A stretch of 64,000 nt of DNA from Knufia peltigerae (lineage: Eukaryota > Ascomycota > Eurotiomycetes > Chaetothyriales > Trichomeriaceae), in assembly GCA_030247855.1 (NCBI GenBank), contig JAPDRN010000085.1:86282-150281 (forward strand). Reading direction: 5' to 3'. Made by a program: the position numbers and the translations under genes. Shown piece by piece: positions 53,075-64,000 of this stretch (position 1 is the first letter of the stretch; each line of letters opens with the position of its first letter). The notes beneath the pieces were generated by a model. That model did no database searches. It was not told the origin of the DNA and was given only the letters and a program-made list of their open reading frames with translations.

Positions 53075-54177
53075 TGTATTGTGGTGCGTGATGGCTTAAA
53101 CCAGAGGAGATGATCACAGAGAAAAGAGAACTGGTTCAGACGGAGGAAGAAACCCACCCTTTATATAGGTACTCTACCAAATATCCGTAGAGGTTGGACA
53201 CTGAAAGTCGGCGATTGGGGATCCACCTCCCTTCCTATCACCGGCTTACAGCCTCGATCAGAGCCAGTGCAAAGCTTTCCGGTCTTCTGTTGTACATTTT
53301 GTAGGGAGAAACAAGACTCCACGAAGTAATGAGCACCTCCTGAATGGCCGAATGGTTCGAATGGATCGAGGTTTATGGACATTGTGGTGTCACCAAATTG
53401 CGGAGATACGGGCTTCGAGCCTTTAACGCCACCAAGGTTGAGGCGGCCGCGTATATCAAAACCCGCGAAACTCTTCCTTTACGAGTAGGGGGATCCTGTC
53501 AACGAGAAATCGGCTGTCGGCTTCACAGTAAAATTGGGGGCAGACCGCGGTGGCCCATCAAGATCCTCATGAGAATCAAGCCGTGCAGGTCGAAGGATGA
53601 GGAGAGGAGAGACAAGTGAAGCCAATGTGAGTAAGGCTGAGATATTGTAAAGAGTCACTGGACGGAGTACGGACTACTACCTCTCGTCCTCGTACTCGTA
53701 CTCCGTGATGCACAACAACCCTTCTTGAGCGTCGTGCATCCAGCCACCAACAAGGATACCTCCCATTGGGGCATCTGCACCTTGATCTTTCTTCGCCTGT
53801 AACTGTCCCGTATTTTACCGTAACAAGATACTAGAACCGAGTCAGGACGCACTACCGCTGCTTCATGCATAGCTAAAGATCTGTACGATGCACCCAGAAG
53901 AAGCAAAAGTCCCATCATCACCACCCATCCTCTCCCCTACCCCTCCCAAAGGGCATCTTCAGCCGCACGTTCATACCTACCCAGGCACCTACTTATCTCG
54001 CCTGTAACCCTGTTACGTACTTTGCTGGCAAAGCTAGCTTAGCTGTGCTATCTTTCGACTCGGCCTTTTGTCATGTTTTTCAGCCTTACTGGAAAAAACA
54101 TATCTTGTGCCATCTTATTTCAGCCTTTTGATCATCATGACCTTTCACATTCCTATACGGGGTACGAGTAGTCTGGC
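53075..54177. other. Divergent intergenic
   Basis: 1.1 kb between the AKR and the membrane-protein gene. Includes an inverted repeat ACGGAGTAC ... GTACTCCGT (53662-53670 and 53698-53706) that could form a hairpin. No gene recognised. Confidence 0.45.
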
Positions 54178-56542
54178 ATGTTTTACGCGGGCCGAAGAAA
54201 TTCTTGGGTCGAGCGCGGACCTGACGGTCGCCTTCGAGAGGCGCGCCACCTGCCGCCGGAGGAGGAGGTGCATCTGCCGCGACGCGGCGAGAAACGGTAT
54301 GGCAATGACGAGGTGGTAATCGAGGTGCCAGATGCATCATCACCTTCACCGGTGTTCGAAACTCAAGAAGTCCGCTTGTTGAGGCGCAATTTGCCCTCGT
54401 TCGGTGAGATCGAACGCCTGCTGGATTTGTACGTTGCCACCGGGGAAGGTCGCGGCGCATACACAAAGGCCGTAAAGACCGTCCAGCAAGAACATCGTAG
54501 GCGATACGTCGCGCAATATTATGGCGCCAGCAGCGACGACGGCGAGTACGACGACTTCATCAACTATGGAGGCCCAGGTCCCGGAGGCGGTGGACCACCG
54601 GGCTCCACGTACTTCAGAAGAGGACCTTATTACTACGACCGTGAGGGCAACTTCTCCGAACGTGATGAGAGCAGACGAAAGCCCACAGATTCCGTATACT
54701 TGACTCGAACACCTCGTACAAGACGAACAGAGGGACTCTCGGATGATGGCGACAACAGCGACGACTCTCCTCCCGCTAGACCACAGGCACCAAGGCCTTC
54801 GGGCGGAGGACCATCCTCTGGCCCTCGAGGGAGCTACGTGATCAATCGAGAAAACTCCCGCAACGTTGAGTCGCCTGTACTGAATATCGACAGAACAACC
54901 AGGGCACGGTCGATGCCTCGATCAGAGGTTATGCATGGTGACAATACCGCCGTGACTCCTCCTGGTCCACGCCAGGTGGTTGTTCACCAGGAGGTCCAGG
55001 AAACCGTCGAGGAAGACGAACAAATACGTCGCCCCGAGAGGATGGCGGAACGATATCGATCCACACGTCGCAGAATGCAACCAACGGTGCAAGAGGTTTC
55101 GGACGAGGACGACAGAGTAAGCCTTCGTTCTTTACCGTCTGAAGAAGATGATTTGCGCCTGTCGACAAATCGCGAGCCTGCGCTGGAGCTTGCCCGTGGG
55201 CCTCGAGCACGAAGCCGTCGTATGCAGACTCTAGGGCAGCCAATTTGGGGGCTTCAGTCAACTCAGCGTAGGTCGATGAGAGGTGGTGACCTCCCTGAGT
55301 ATAACCTAGAGGAGATGTCCGGTCGACAACAACTCAGGCGCAGCCTGCACCTTCGAGGAGGAGGTCCCGTCGCGGCTCCTCCAACAAAGACGGCCGCGGT
55401 AGGAGGAGGTGTCGTTGACGACTTTTCGATCGCTTCCAAGACTATTGCGTGAGACCCCCCTTTCCGTCTGCAACGACCCCCGGTTCAGCGCTGACATCAA
55501 CATAAACAGGTTATACTTCTTTTCTGTGAAGAAGGGGAGGATCATCTCCAGTCGGAAAAAGGAGCTCTATCGCACATTCCGAGAACTTCACCCGACCGAA
55601 CACTCTTCGGACGTCGCCCAGAGTTCCGACGTGTGGCTTGTCGACAGGCTCAAGGAGCATTACTGGACCATATGCCGGCGTGGACGACGCTCAATCTGGG
55701 ATCTGACCTCGATGAGGACAATTGGGTTTGCGGTGTTCATTCGCGTACGTTTTTTTGGTTTCTCTGCCTCAAACTTCCGTCCAGATACCCGGAGTTTTGA
55801 ATGAGCTTGCGGGATGCTAGGTAATCGACTGGTGACCTTGTGATTAACCATGAACCCAGTTCGAACGCACCGTCAAGAGAGGACACGATCCCGGAAACTA
55901 CTTTGTCACGGCCAGGGCTCCTGCCATTTCGGCCGAAGGGCAAGAGGCCGTCTCTCACTTTGTGTACATGATGAGGTATCCTCTTCAAAAGTCCAAGATG
56001 ATGCTGTTCCTCTTGGACAGAATGGCCGGTTCCACCAAGAGAGGCAATGACCACAACACGTTTTACGCCGTCGAGATCAAAGAAACGTTTGACACGAGGT
56101 AAGATGATCTTTTTGTCCTTCTTCAAGTGTAGCCACACACTTTTTTTGGACACGGGGACGGAGGCCGTGACTACGGCTGTTCAAAGACCTTATCTACAGA
56201 GACTTCTGAACTTCTGAACTGATTTTGCCGTCTCTTCAACGTGTCAACAGCAAGATATACTTCCTCCTCGCCGTTCTCATTCTCGTCAGCACCGCGGCTG
56301 GAGTGGTCTATTCGGTCCTGAAATCCGACCCGGGTACCGGTCTCTCGATCGCGAGCTACATCTTGACCTGTCTGTCCCTCATCCTCGCCGTCGTGGTTGC
56401 CGGCGAGTGGCTCGGTTTGAGGAAACCCGACGCATTCTCCTTTGCGTACGACTGGGTCGAAAACAGAGTCGTGGGCAAGGACGATCTCGACAGGATCGCT
56501 GGTGGGAGACTCAGAACCTATCAAGTACCTTATCTGAGATAA
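54178..56542 (+). CDS. Membrane protein with long disordered N terminus
   Basis: Four exons (54178-55448, 55510-55744, 55860-56098, 56251-56542), introns of 61, 115 and 152 nt, giving 678 aa. The first 420 residues are Arg-, Asp-, Pro- and Gly-rich and look disordered (for example GGPGPGGGGPPGSTYF). Exons 2-4 encode an ordered part: LYFFSVKKGRIISSRKKELY, a WLVDRLKEHYW block, and a conserved-looking MMRYPLQKSKMMLFLL segment. Two membrane spans follow (KIYFLLAVLILVSTAAGVV and ASYILTCLSLILAVVVAGEW). The first exon ends at an apparent stop just past a GTGAGA donor, and all joins keep frame. I do not recognise the family. It is next to SSL2, tail to tail. Confidence 0.75.
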
Positions 56543-56649
56543 CGTAACGCTCATAAACTCACTCCTCAGGGACATTGTGACAAGAAGAGTGTGAAAGTGA
56601 TTGATGGGATCAATTAGAAATGTGGCATAAGTATATTCATGAACAATAT

Positions 56650-59181
56650 CTAAGTACCACCTTTCTCTGCCTCCATTTTCTCCTTCCTCCTCTTCTTCGC
56701 GGCCAGTTCTCTACGCCGTGCTTCCTTTCTGAACCACTCACTCTCCGGGCCTTGATTCTTCTTGTTTTTCCGTTCCTGTTCCCGATACATTGGAGCCATG
56801 GTACCACCGCCACTGGCATCGGCCATAGAGACGGCTTGTCTCCTGACTTGAAGTTTCTTCGCGGCAGCTGAGCGGTTACCGGCGCTAAGATGACTCCACA
56901 TGTTGTCCTCGACTTTTTCGACGTCCGCCTCTGACTCTTGTTGAAGCATAACATGGGCAAGCAGTTCATTTCGCTCGCGAGATGTTGTGTATGCAAGCCC
57001 AGGCATCTCACTCATTCCAGCGAGATGGGTAATGGTCTTGAATGCGTAGCCTTGATCAACAAGGAAAGCTTGCCGCTTAGCACTGTAAGCCATTTCCGTG
57101 GTGTCCTTCGAGACCAGAGAGTAGAAGAACGCATTGAAACCTTCGTCATTACGTCGCTTGGCCCGTAGGATACGCCCAAGACGTTGCGCCTCTTGACGTC
57201 GTGAGCCATAGTGTGAGGAGATCTGAATGAGGCACGTAGCTTCAGGCAAATCAAGTGATGTGTCGCCGATTTTGGACAGAAAAATAGTGTTGATAAGCTC
57301 ATTGTGCTGGAAATTTTCAAGAATGTTGATTCGTTCCTGGTTGCTCGTGTCGCCATAAATGAAGGGTTTTTTCATCGAGATGGCATAGTGTTTCAATGCA
57401 AACAGATTGTCGCTAAAGACAATGATTTTGTCGCCTCGCTTTTCATGATAGTCGATCAGATATTGGCACACTTGGTATTTGACTGGGTTCATAATGTAAT
57501 ATAACGCTTGCTTCCGGGTTGTTTCTTTTTGATATTCTTGGTAGAATTCCATGGACATAGGGCACCAGACTTCAGCGCATTGCACTTTGGCAATATGACC
57601 TTGGTCTGCCAACTCCATCCAGTTTGCTTCATAGAGTTTGGGTCCAATGATGAAATTCAGATCTGTGATTTTATCGTCTTCTCGGAGCAAAGTTGCTGTC
57701 AATCCAAGTTTGCAGTGGGCACGAACGTTCTCACCAACTTTGCGGAACATCTTCGCAGGCACAACGTGTACTTCGTCGAGAATCATCAGACCCCATTCTT
57801 TGCCGTATACCCAATCCATCATTTGCTGGGTATCGTAGGCTCGCTTGCCACCAGCTGTGATCATGGAATAAGTTGTAACCAGCACACCAGATTCACCATT
57901 GAAGCGCCTCTTTTCGGAGGCGGAGAAGACAGCTATATCTTCTTCTTTAACATCGGACCACTTTTTGAATTCGTTGGCCCATTGATAACTGGACATGGCG
58001 CTGGTGCATAGTACAATGATGCTTTTCTTGATGTGACATCCGGCAGTGATCCCGACCAGAGTTTTGCCAGCACCACAGGGAAGGACGATGATACCACTTT
58101 TGCCACGTCCATTTCCAAACATTTTACTTAATGCCTTCTCTTGATATGGCCGAATTTGCGTCGACGGTCTCAGATCAATAGGCAGAGTGGGATTTTCAAA
58201 GTCGCCGGCGAAATCATATTCTGATATAGCTGGATAGCCAATATCCAGGCACTGTTTAGCTACTACATCACGCTTGTTTGGTGCGATTTCGAAGTTAGGG
58301 GCTTCCTTGTAAGTGTCTTCCTCATCTTCCTCATCTCGTAGTGCAGCTATCATGGCCTCATTTTCTTTCAGAGGATCGTCACGAGGTATTTCCACATTGC
58401 TTTGATCGGCCTGTTTCATGCCCTTGGCGTTGCTAGTTCCCTGAATGACTGTTGCTTTGGTTTGGATTCTGCCCATTTGCACATCAGTGCCTGCAGCTTT
58501 GCAAGGTCCGATGACTGGATCTCTCAGTAGCATATCAATGATGGGTCGTTCGTCGGATTCAACGTAGAATTTGTTATTGCGTAATACGAGGCGCACTTTG
58601 CCGTAGGTCTTTGTGTGCTTATCAATGAATTCGATCACCGACTGGGGTACAGGAGTTTTGGAAAGTTTTTCCAGCGCACGTATGATGTCTTCACCGCGTA
58701 GACCTACCGACAGTGCCGCGTACAGACTATGTTCTGTAAATCTGTACTCGTGGAGATAGGAAGGCCTGGATTGCGGTTCAGCAATGGTCGTTAGGAGATC
58801 CGTTGCTTGAGCGGCCAGTGGAGAGAAGGCCTCTAGAGTAATCTTTGGTCCCTTCTTCGAACCGTAGGACACACTGGGGTCAATCCACAGAGGCCGGTTC
58901 TCATGGTCCATCTTTAGGGACAGCCACGAGAAATCTTTCTCGCCAAATATGGACTGTGCTTGTTTCCTTTTATGTGGCGTTTGAAAAGAGCTGAAGTCTA
59001 GCCTCGCCCTCGCCTTTCGAATGTGTTCCTTCTCGCTGTCGCTTGCATCATCTTGAGATCTTACATCAGACCCTGCGTAGTCCTCATCACTCTCTAGACT
59101 GACAGGAGTTGCAGGAGCAGGTGTAGAGCGTTTGGAGGACCGAGCACTGACGTCTTCGAGGGCCTTTCGCTTGAGCGACAT
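56650..59181 (-). CDS. SSL2: TFIIH DNA helicase Ssl2/XPB
   Basis: Intronless, 843 aa; ATG at 59181-59179 (MSLKRKALEDV), chosen over an upstream in-frame GTG. It is the 3'-5' translocase of TFIIH, needed for promoter opening by RNA polymerase II and for nucleotide-excision repair. Motifs in order: basic acidic N terminus, damage-recognition-like domain, Walker A CGAGKT (369-374), DEVH box (469-472), GLTATLLREDD containing the XPB-specific RED motif (500-502), KIIVFSDN, and motif VI QRLGR (666-670). Length is the same as expected for yeast-like Ssl2. A core housekeeping gene. Confidence 0.98.
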   Translation of the reverse strand: MSLKRKALEDVSARSSKRSTPAPATPVSLESDEDYAGSDVRSQDDASDSEKEHIRKARARLDFSSFQTPHKRKQAQSIFGEKDFSWLSLKMDHENRPLWIDPSVSYGSKKGPKITLEAFSPLAAQATDLLTTIAEPQSRPSYLHEYRFTEHSLYAALSVGLRGEDIIRALEKLSKTPVPQSVIEFIDKHTKTYGKVRLVLRNNKFYVESDERPIIDMLLRDPVIGPCKAAGTDVQMGRIQTKATVIQGTSNAKGMKQADQSNVEIPRDDPLKENEAMIAALRDEEDEEDTYKEAPNFEIAPNKRDVVAKQCLDIGYPAISEYDFAGDFENPTLPIDLRPSTQIRPYQEKALSKMFGNGRGKSGIIVLPCGAGKTLVGITAGCHIKKSIIVLCTSAMSSYQWANEFKKWSDVKEEDIAVFSASEKRRFNGESGVLVTTYSMITAGGKRAYDTQQMMDWVYGKEWGLMILDEVHVVPAKMFRKVGENVRAHCKLGLTATLLREDDKITDLNFIIGPKLYEANWMELADQGHIAKVQCAEVWCPMSMEFYQEYQKETTRKQALYYIMNPVKYQVCQYLIDYHEKRGDKIIVFSDNLFALKHYAISMKKPFIYGDTSNQERINILENFQHNELINTIFLSKIGDTSLDLPEATCLIQISSHYGSRRQEAQRLGRILRAKRRNDEGFNAFFYSLVSKDTTEMAYSAKRQAFLVDQGYAFKTITHLAGMSEMPGLAYTTSRERNELLAHVMLQQESEADVEKVEDNMWSHLSAGNRSAAAKKLQVRRQAVSMADASGGGTMAPMYREQERKNKKNQGPESEWFRKEARRRELAAKKRRKEKMEAEKGGT

Positions 59182-59654
59182 AGCGGAAGAAAGGATAGCT
59201 GGCGAAGGCGAAAGTGAATGGGAAGACAGGATGATGCGAAAGGCAAGATAGCGAGAGGTTGCGAGATGAGAAGAAAAAGAAACCCAAGCCACGAAGTCGA
59301 GGTTGACTCAAGTAATAAGTCGAGGACATGCAAGATATGTCAAAGGTTGCCTGCGGTCACTTCTGTTCATACTCATCAGCCCGATGAGGCGTATAGTCCT
59401 CCGTACCTATTTTATGCCATATTGGTTACAACACTCCGTACTAGACCCTAGCCGCCACCACCGGCTAGCCAATTCCGCAGGCCAAGCGCAGGCGAGTTTA
59501 AAGCCCGCAGGAGCCACTACGTAAGGCTTCGCAGTCCCCGAGAGACTCCGAGCTATAAGCGATCAATCACTTCCATGCTCTAAGGTCCAAAAACACATTC
59601 AAAACTTCTTCCAAAGCTGCTTCATTCTGTAATGGAACAGGGATCTTTTCGAAA
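59182..59654. promoter_or_regulatory. Divergent promoter region, SSL2 / DUF4748 gene
   Basis: 473 bp between divergent starts, including ACTCCGTACTAG near 59435. No gene. Confidence 0.45.
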
Positions 59655-60225
59655 ATGAACACCGTATGTTATTCCTTGCCCACATCTACCCTGATCCCAC
59701 GCTGATACTCTCACTAGATTAGATCGACTTGGTAGGACTACCTCAACCTGTCCCTGCTTTCATCGCCGTGACAGGAGTCATGATCACGAGCGACTCGCGA
59801 ATATCGCTATCTTTAATCTTTCTACAAGTATACATGTGCTAATCTGTGACCATGCTAGGTACGGTTGGGGTGTCCTCTGCGTTGCTGGAGGAGGTGCCTA
59901 CTACTTCGCAAAGAAGTCCATTAATGCCGACCGAGCAGCACGGTTCGAAGCCGAACAGAAAAAGAAGGCGTACCAGCGACGTATAGAAGACTCTTCCTAT
60001 ACCCCACCGCGTTCGAAAACAAAGACAAGGACACAAGCAGATCCTTCGAGTGGCACTCACAATGCCAAAGGACTTGACCACGCAGGAAGTCCGAGTAGTG
60101 AGATTAGTGAGGATGCTGCTCCTGTAGGACATGCGCCGGTTGACAGTGAGCAGAGGATACGTGAAAAGAGCAAGTACGAAGCCGCTGTACCATACAGAAG
60201 CAAAAAAGGCGACCGTTTCAGTTGA
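59655..60225 (+). CDS. Small DUF4748-like protein
   Basis: Three exons (59655-59663, 59718-59731, 59859-60225), introns of 54 and 127 nt, giving 129 aa. The first two coding exons are 9 and 14 nt. Spliced, the N terminus reads MNTIRSTWYGWGVLCVAGGG, then AYYFAKKSINADRAARFEAE. This short apolar span with an A-Y-Y-F-A-K motif is characteristic of fungal DUF4748-type proteins, as I recall them. The C-terminal part is charged and probably disordered. A single membrane anchor, perhaps mitochondrial, is inferred. An intronless reading would lack any ATG, which supports the micro-exons. Function is unknown for the family. Confidence 0.7.
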
Positions 60226-60504
60226 AGAAACCCAGAGCAGACGACGCGGTTTTGACAACACCAACACAGAGAGATCGGTCATGGCCAAAGGTTCAAAATG
60301 TTGTGTAAATGTTGTGTACATGTGTATTGCTTATGGCGCTCCAATATCGAGCGCGATACCCCATAAATCCCAAACTCCATTTGACCCATGCTCGCTGTTC
60401 GAGGGGTATAATGCTGATGCTCCTAACCAATATCTGTGTCATTATCTTCCATGCTCTCAAATGCTAAGAAAACCAGAATGTCGTTCAGATGCCTTTGCTC
60501 GTCC

Positions 60505-60524
60505 CTGTGTGTGTGTGTGTGTGT
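60505..60524. repeat. TG dinucleotide microsatellite
   Basis: About ten TG units just 3' of the doubtful small ORF. Confidence 0.6.
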
Positions 60525-60757
60525 CATGCATGGCAGCATAGAGGCGCATAATGCTTTTTGGCGGCATTTGGGTGTCCAGAATCTCGTTCACGTTTAGACT
60601 CAATGGCTGGTGGGACAAATGGCAGCACAACAGCCGACGTGATCAGTGTACCTGCTATGGCTGATTGTAATTTTGTCGCTGGCCTGGGGGCTTGTGCAGA
60701 GAAATGGCGGATGGCGGACTGGGAGAGAGAATGTGAGAGGGTGCCTGCGAGACTCAT
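60524..60757 (-). CDS. Possible small mitochondrial protein
   Basis: 77 codons from a true ATG at 60757-60755. The start MSLAGTLSHSLSQSAIRHFS resembles a mitochondrial presequence (Ser/Arg/His-rich, no acids). It is followed by one apolar segment (AIAGTLITSAVVLPFVPPA) and a basic tail. No family is recognised, and small ORFs arise by chance, so the call is weak. It converges on the DUF4748-like gene. Confidence 0.4.
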   Translation of the reverse strand: MSLAGTLSHSLSQSAIRHFSAQAPRPATKLQSAIAGTLITSAVVLPFVPPAIESKRERDSGHPNAAKKHYAPLCCHA

Positions 60758-61564
60758 GGTTGAAAGATATTGGCTTCTCTTTCTATGAAAGGTAAGGACA
60801 GGTAGCCGTAGTCGTGATGGTCAACGTGTAACGGTCTATAGGAGGACTCAGAGACAAGAGAAGCGAAGGGGGGATGGCACAAAGAAGTATTTGGGCACAT
60901 GGATGACTTGATATTGGATAAGCGGATTTACAAGCAAGGAGATTGGGTAAGGGTGTCAGGAGAACCCGAATCAACAACAATCTGGCGGGATAACCGTATA
61001 GGAAAACAGGATTTGACTCATCTGACGGCGGCAATCGAAGAGGCGTGGGATTTGGGCAGAATTGCGTGCTCCTCCGCGCCTTGTTGTGTAGTGTGGCCTG
61101 AGATGCCGATTACCCAGGGCGGAAACAATAGAGGAGGCGACAAGACGGCACACCACGCAAAGAGGGTTAAAGTGAGATTATTGGGAACTACTCCGTATCG
61201 ATTGCGAACATGTACACCCAAGTACTCGTATCAGTAACTACCGCCTGTTACAACCTTGTCATGCCACCCAGAGAATGCGGAAGACGCCGCTGGACCCGAT
61301 ATGCACCGATCTCGGGTACTCCTAATGGGGTAGAGAGAGTGGGAGAGAAGCCGATGATACTGTAGAGGCTGGATGACTCACTTATTATATAATAAATAGA
61401 GATTAGATTAGATCTGTTCCTGGCATTTGTTGTCGCGCCCACTCGGGAAAGGGGCCTCCGAAGCGGCGGTCTCGAAAAAGTTTCCCCTGCTTGCGCTTTA
61501 ACTGCGATTGACATCTGTCCGCACTGCACTACACCCCTCGTCACGCCATTCCCCAGACTTCGAG

Positions 61565-62659
61565 ATGGCAGAGAAGACAGTGCGCAAAAGCTTTCAAGAG
61601 GTGTTTCCCTCTCTCGTCGAGGACTTGCTCGGAGAAGCGAAAAAGTTCAATCTGCCAGACAATGCGCTACAATGGTTCGAAAGGGTAGGCTGCGACACAC
61701 TTGTGTAGTCGTGTGTGTGGCTAACTTGCAATCAGTCTCTCAATGCAAACACGCCTGGGGGCAAGCTGAACAGAGGCATGTCGGTGCCCGACACTGGCTC
61801 TCAGTTGCTTGGACGCGCCCTCTCCCCAAAGGAATTCAAGGACCTCTCGACGCTAGGATGGCTGACTGAACTCCTGCAAGCCTTCTTCCTTGTTAGCGAC
61901 GATATCATGGACTCAAGCATCACACGCCGAGGGGAACCATGTTGGTATCGCCAGTCTGGCGTGGGTATGATTGCCATCAACGACGCCTTCATGCTGGAAT
62001 CCTCCATATACCTCATCTTGAAGAAACATTTCCGATCTCATCCTGCATACATCGACCTTGTTGAGCTGTTTCACGAAGTTACGTGGCAGACCGAACTCGG
62101 CCAGCTCTGCGATCTCATTACGGCGCCTGAAGACAATGTCGACTTGAACAACTTCAGCATGCAAAAATACACCTTCATCGTCATCTACAAGACAGCATAC
62201 TACTCCTTCTACCTACCGGTCGCTTTAGCCCTACACTATCTTGAGTTGGCTACACCCCAGAATCTCAAGCAGGCACACGACATCCTCATCCCACTTGGAG
62301 AGTATTTCCAGATACAGGACGATTACCTCGATGCATTTGGCGATCCTTCGGTGATTGGAAAGATCGGGACAGACATCAAGGACAACAAGTGCGGTTGGTT
62401 GATCAATCAAGCACTACTGATCTGCACTCCAGCCCAGAGGGAGCTTCTGGACCAGAACTATGGGCAGAAAGATGATGAGAAGGAGGCCAAAGTCAAGCAG
62501 CTGTACAAAGAGCTGCAGCTGGAGAAGAGATACCAGGACTACGAAGAGAAACGCGTTGGTGAGATTCGACAACTCATCGCAGCGGTCGACGAAAACGAGG
62601 GGCTGAAGAAGGGTGTGTTTGAGGAGTTTTTGGCCAAAATCTACAAGCGGAGCAAGTAG
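61565..62659 (+). CDS. ERG20: Farnesyl diphosphate synthase
   Basis: Two exons (61565-61684, 61736-62659) with a 51-nt phase-0 intron, giving 347 aa. It condenses IPP with DMAPP and then GPP to make FPP, the precursor of sterols, dolichol, ubiquinone and prenyl groups. The first Asp-rich motif DDIMD is at 95-99, followed by RRGEPCW; the second, DDYLD, is at 235-239 within GEYFQIQDDYLDAFGD. PGGKLNRG near the intron is the usual IPP-binding stretch. The short basic C terminus KIYKRSK is typical. A housekeeping ergosterol-pathway gene, with no terpene cyclase nearby. Confidence 0.97.
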
Positions 62660-63898
62660 AGGATTTTCAATGGTGATCTGAACGGGTTTCGGTTACACTA
62701 ACTTTCATGTATGAGCACATGGCTCCGATCTGAGAGATTCAGCACACAGGATAGAGACATGGCGGCCGAGGAAACATGGGAAGAATGCGGGACCCCGATT
62801 GGGGTGCATACCGGTGAGTACCCAAGTACGGAGAAATAGGTATTCGTCCTCGTAGATTTGTGAAGGCTGCTGCGGCTTTGCATCAATCATAATTGCAGAC
62901 TGGCATGTGGGTGTGGGACGCTCCTCAAGTGAAAGCCCTAAACTGCAATAAGGAGTGGCAAGCCGCATATGACGTTACCTGGGGCGTTGAGTTGCGGGTG
63001 TGATGCAAGTAAAGATGGGCTATGAGCCCTTATGAGAGGGGCTACTCTTGGGCACTTGACCTACCCGAGTTAGCTACCCATTGGGCCTAGAGGCGCCTCT
63101 CGCATGCCTTTAATGAACTCTCAGTCTTAGGCAGTTCTAGTTAAAAGAATCCACTGCCCCATGGCACCCTACCTGGTACAGTAGGTACCTATCCTCGCAT
63201 CTACAAGCACGGATAAAAAAGATCATGACAGCAGACCACCCATGCATGAAATGCCGTCATTCCTTTGTCCAGCGCCACGGATCCCTTTTGAATCATATTT
63301 GCTGTGAATGTGTGCAAATACTTGTACAGCATGCACAGACCGTTGCTTGCCATATCTGTAGAAGGACAACATTGTCTGTATGGAGTACGCGTTTGGAGTA
63401 TGGAGTATCCGTACAAGGAACAAAGTCTCATCCCACCAGGTATGCAAAGTTTTGCCAGGGCTGGGAAATCCCTTGTACTCGTAGCGTCTTCCTTGAGTAG
63501 TCGAGCCAACTATAACGCCTCACACAAGCTTGTTGAATAATTAATTGCCCTTGTTCAAGTCCAGTGGATCTTCGACTCCTCCCCTCTCAGTACTGAATCC
63601 ACTTGACCTGCACGCTCCAAAAGCTCGCTGCATCGTTTCGGCCCAGCCTGCCTCAATTTCTCCCCAAGCTGCCACCACTCTATTCAACTTTCTTCTCTTC
63701 TCTGGTGCGTTCTCTCCTTTGGGTTCTTCCTGTCTACACAGCTGCAGAACAGGTCTTGCAGTGTAGATTCTCCGAGCTTTCTTCCTCCTAAAGACTGTTC
63801 CCTACACCCAGAGGCCTTCCGCTCAGACCTTCGCCATTTGCGGGGAAAGCTATCCATCGCCGAGTCCACCACAGTACGAGGAATATCCTAAGTCTACG

Positions 63899-63986
<88 letters not shown>

Positions 63987-64000
63987 GAAAAAAACGGAGC
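62660..64000. other. Right-end intergenic
   Basis: 1.34 kb without a recognised gene. Around 63050-63190 the sequence is rich in TAGGTACC/CCTACC words, and GGAGTATGGAGTA occurs near 63390. It ends in the CT microsatellite, which could be 5' UTR or promoter of a gene beyond the window. Confidence 0.4.
63902..63983. repeat. (CT)41 microsatellite
   Basis: An uninterrupted run of about 41 CT units, 82 bp long, ending in CTGTGG. Long pyrimidine tracts are frequent just upstream of fungal genes, and this length should be highly variable between strains or mis-sized in assembly. Confidence 0.97.

Larger units (their letters stand above)
60226..61564. other. Intergenic with one doubtful small ORF
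   Basis: 1.34 kb before the FPP synthase gene. Holds a TG-dinucleotide run at about 60505-60524, ACTACTCCGTATC at 61188, and the small minus ORF listed separately. Confidence 0.4.

Noticed and set aside
57508..58011. 167-codon plus frame
   Set aside because: Antisense shadow within the intact SSL2 coding sequence.
61565..62659. FPP synthase as part of a terpene biosynthetic cluster
   Set aside because: No terpene cyclase is nearby and the flanking genes are housekeeping, so the sterol-pathway enzyme is the simpler reading.

Overview
The window is nuclear DNA of a filamentous ascomycete (Pezizomycotina). Genes are dense and mostly short, and are interrupted by 40-150 nt GT-AG introns with CTRAC-like branch points. 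The protein families (Zn2Cys6 regulators, TRI12-type MFS pump, CYP-rich neighbourhood, fungal XPB/Ssl2, Erg20, p21-Arc) are fungal throughout. A black-yeast or Eurotiomycete origin is a guess from the BVMO- and P450-rich content; nothing in the sequence fixes the order or species. All multi-exon models were spliced by hand from reading-frame continuity, GT/AG sites and family motifs, with no transcript evidence.

Left region (about 1-39,250) is accessory and looks like an oxidative catabolic gene cluster with no PKS, NRPS or terpene-cyclase backbone gene. In order it holds: an OYE-family flavin reductase (+), Baeyer-Villiger monooxygenase 1 (-), a class II aldolase/adducin-domain protein (+), a glyoxalase I-like protein (+), an HSL-family alpha/beta hydrolase (-), a Fungal_trans regulator without a visible DNA-binding domain (+), an eight-exon Zn2Cys6 regulator (+), a tandem dimeric alpha/beta-barrel protein (+), an SDR (-), a CYP65-like P450 (+), a TRI12-like MFS transporter (-, nine exons), a second P450 (-, eleven exons), a large secreted Cys-rich protein (+), a second alpha/beta hydrolase (-), a second SDR lacking the catalytic Tyr (+), and BVMO 2 (-). 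The pairing of BVMO, esterase, P450, SDR and regulator suggests oxygenation of a cyclic or alkyl ketone to a lactone or ester. Hydrolysis, reduction of enone/carbonyl intermediates, aldol-type cleavage and export or uptake would follow. The substrate cannot be told from sequence.

Right region (about 40,300-62,660) is core genome: Arp2/3 subunit ArpC3, Trm6/Gcd10, a small membrane protein, the peroxisomal adenine nucleotide carrier, an NAD(P)-binding reductase, an AAAP amino-acid permease, an aldo/keto reductase, a 678-aa membrane protein with a disordered N terminus, the TFIIH helicase Ssl2/XPB, a DUF4748-like small protein and farnesyl diphosphate synthase. The 1.06-kb gap between BVMO 2 and ArpC3 marks the boundary. 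The window ends in a 41-copy CT microsatellite.

Features worth a second look are very small coding exons (6, 9, 14 and 15 nt), a 3n intron without a stop, a perfect 20-bp palindrome between the two regulators, a palindromic CreA-like site upstream of the first cluster gene, and a degenerate mobile-element-like tract at 26.2-26.8 kb. No tRNA, rRNA or CRISPR was recognised.
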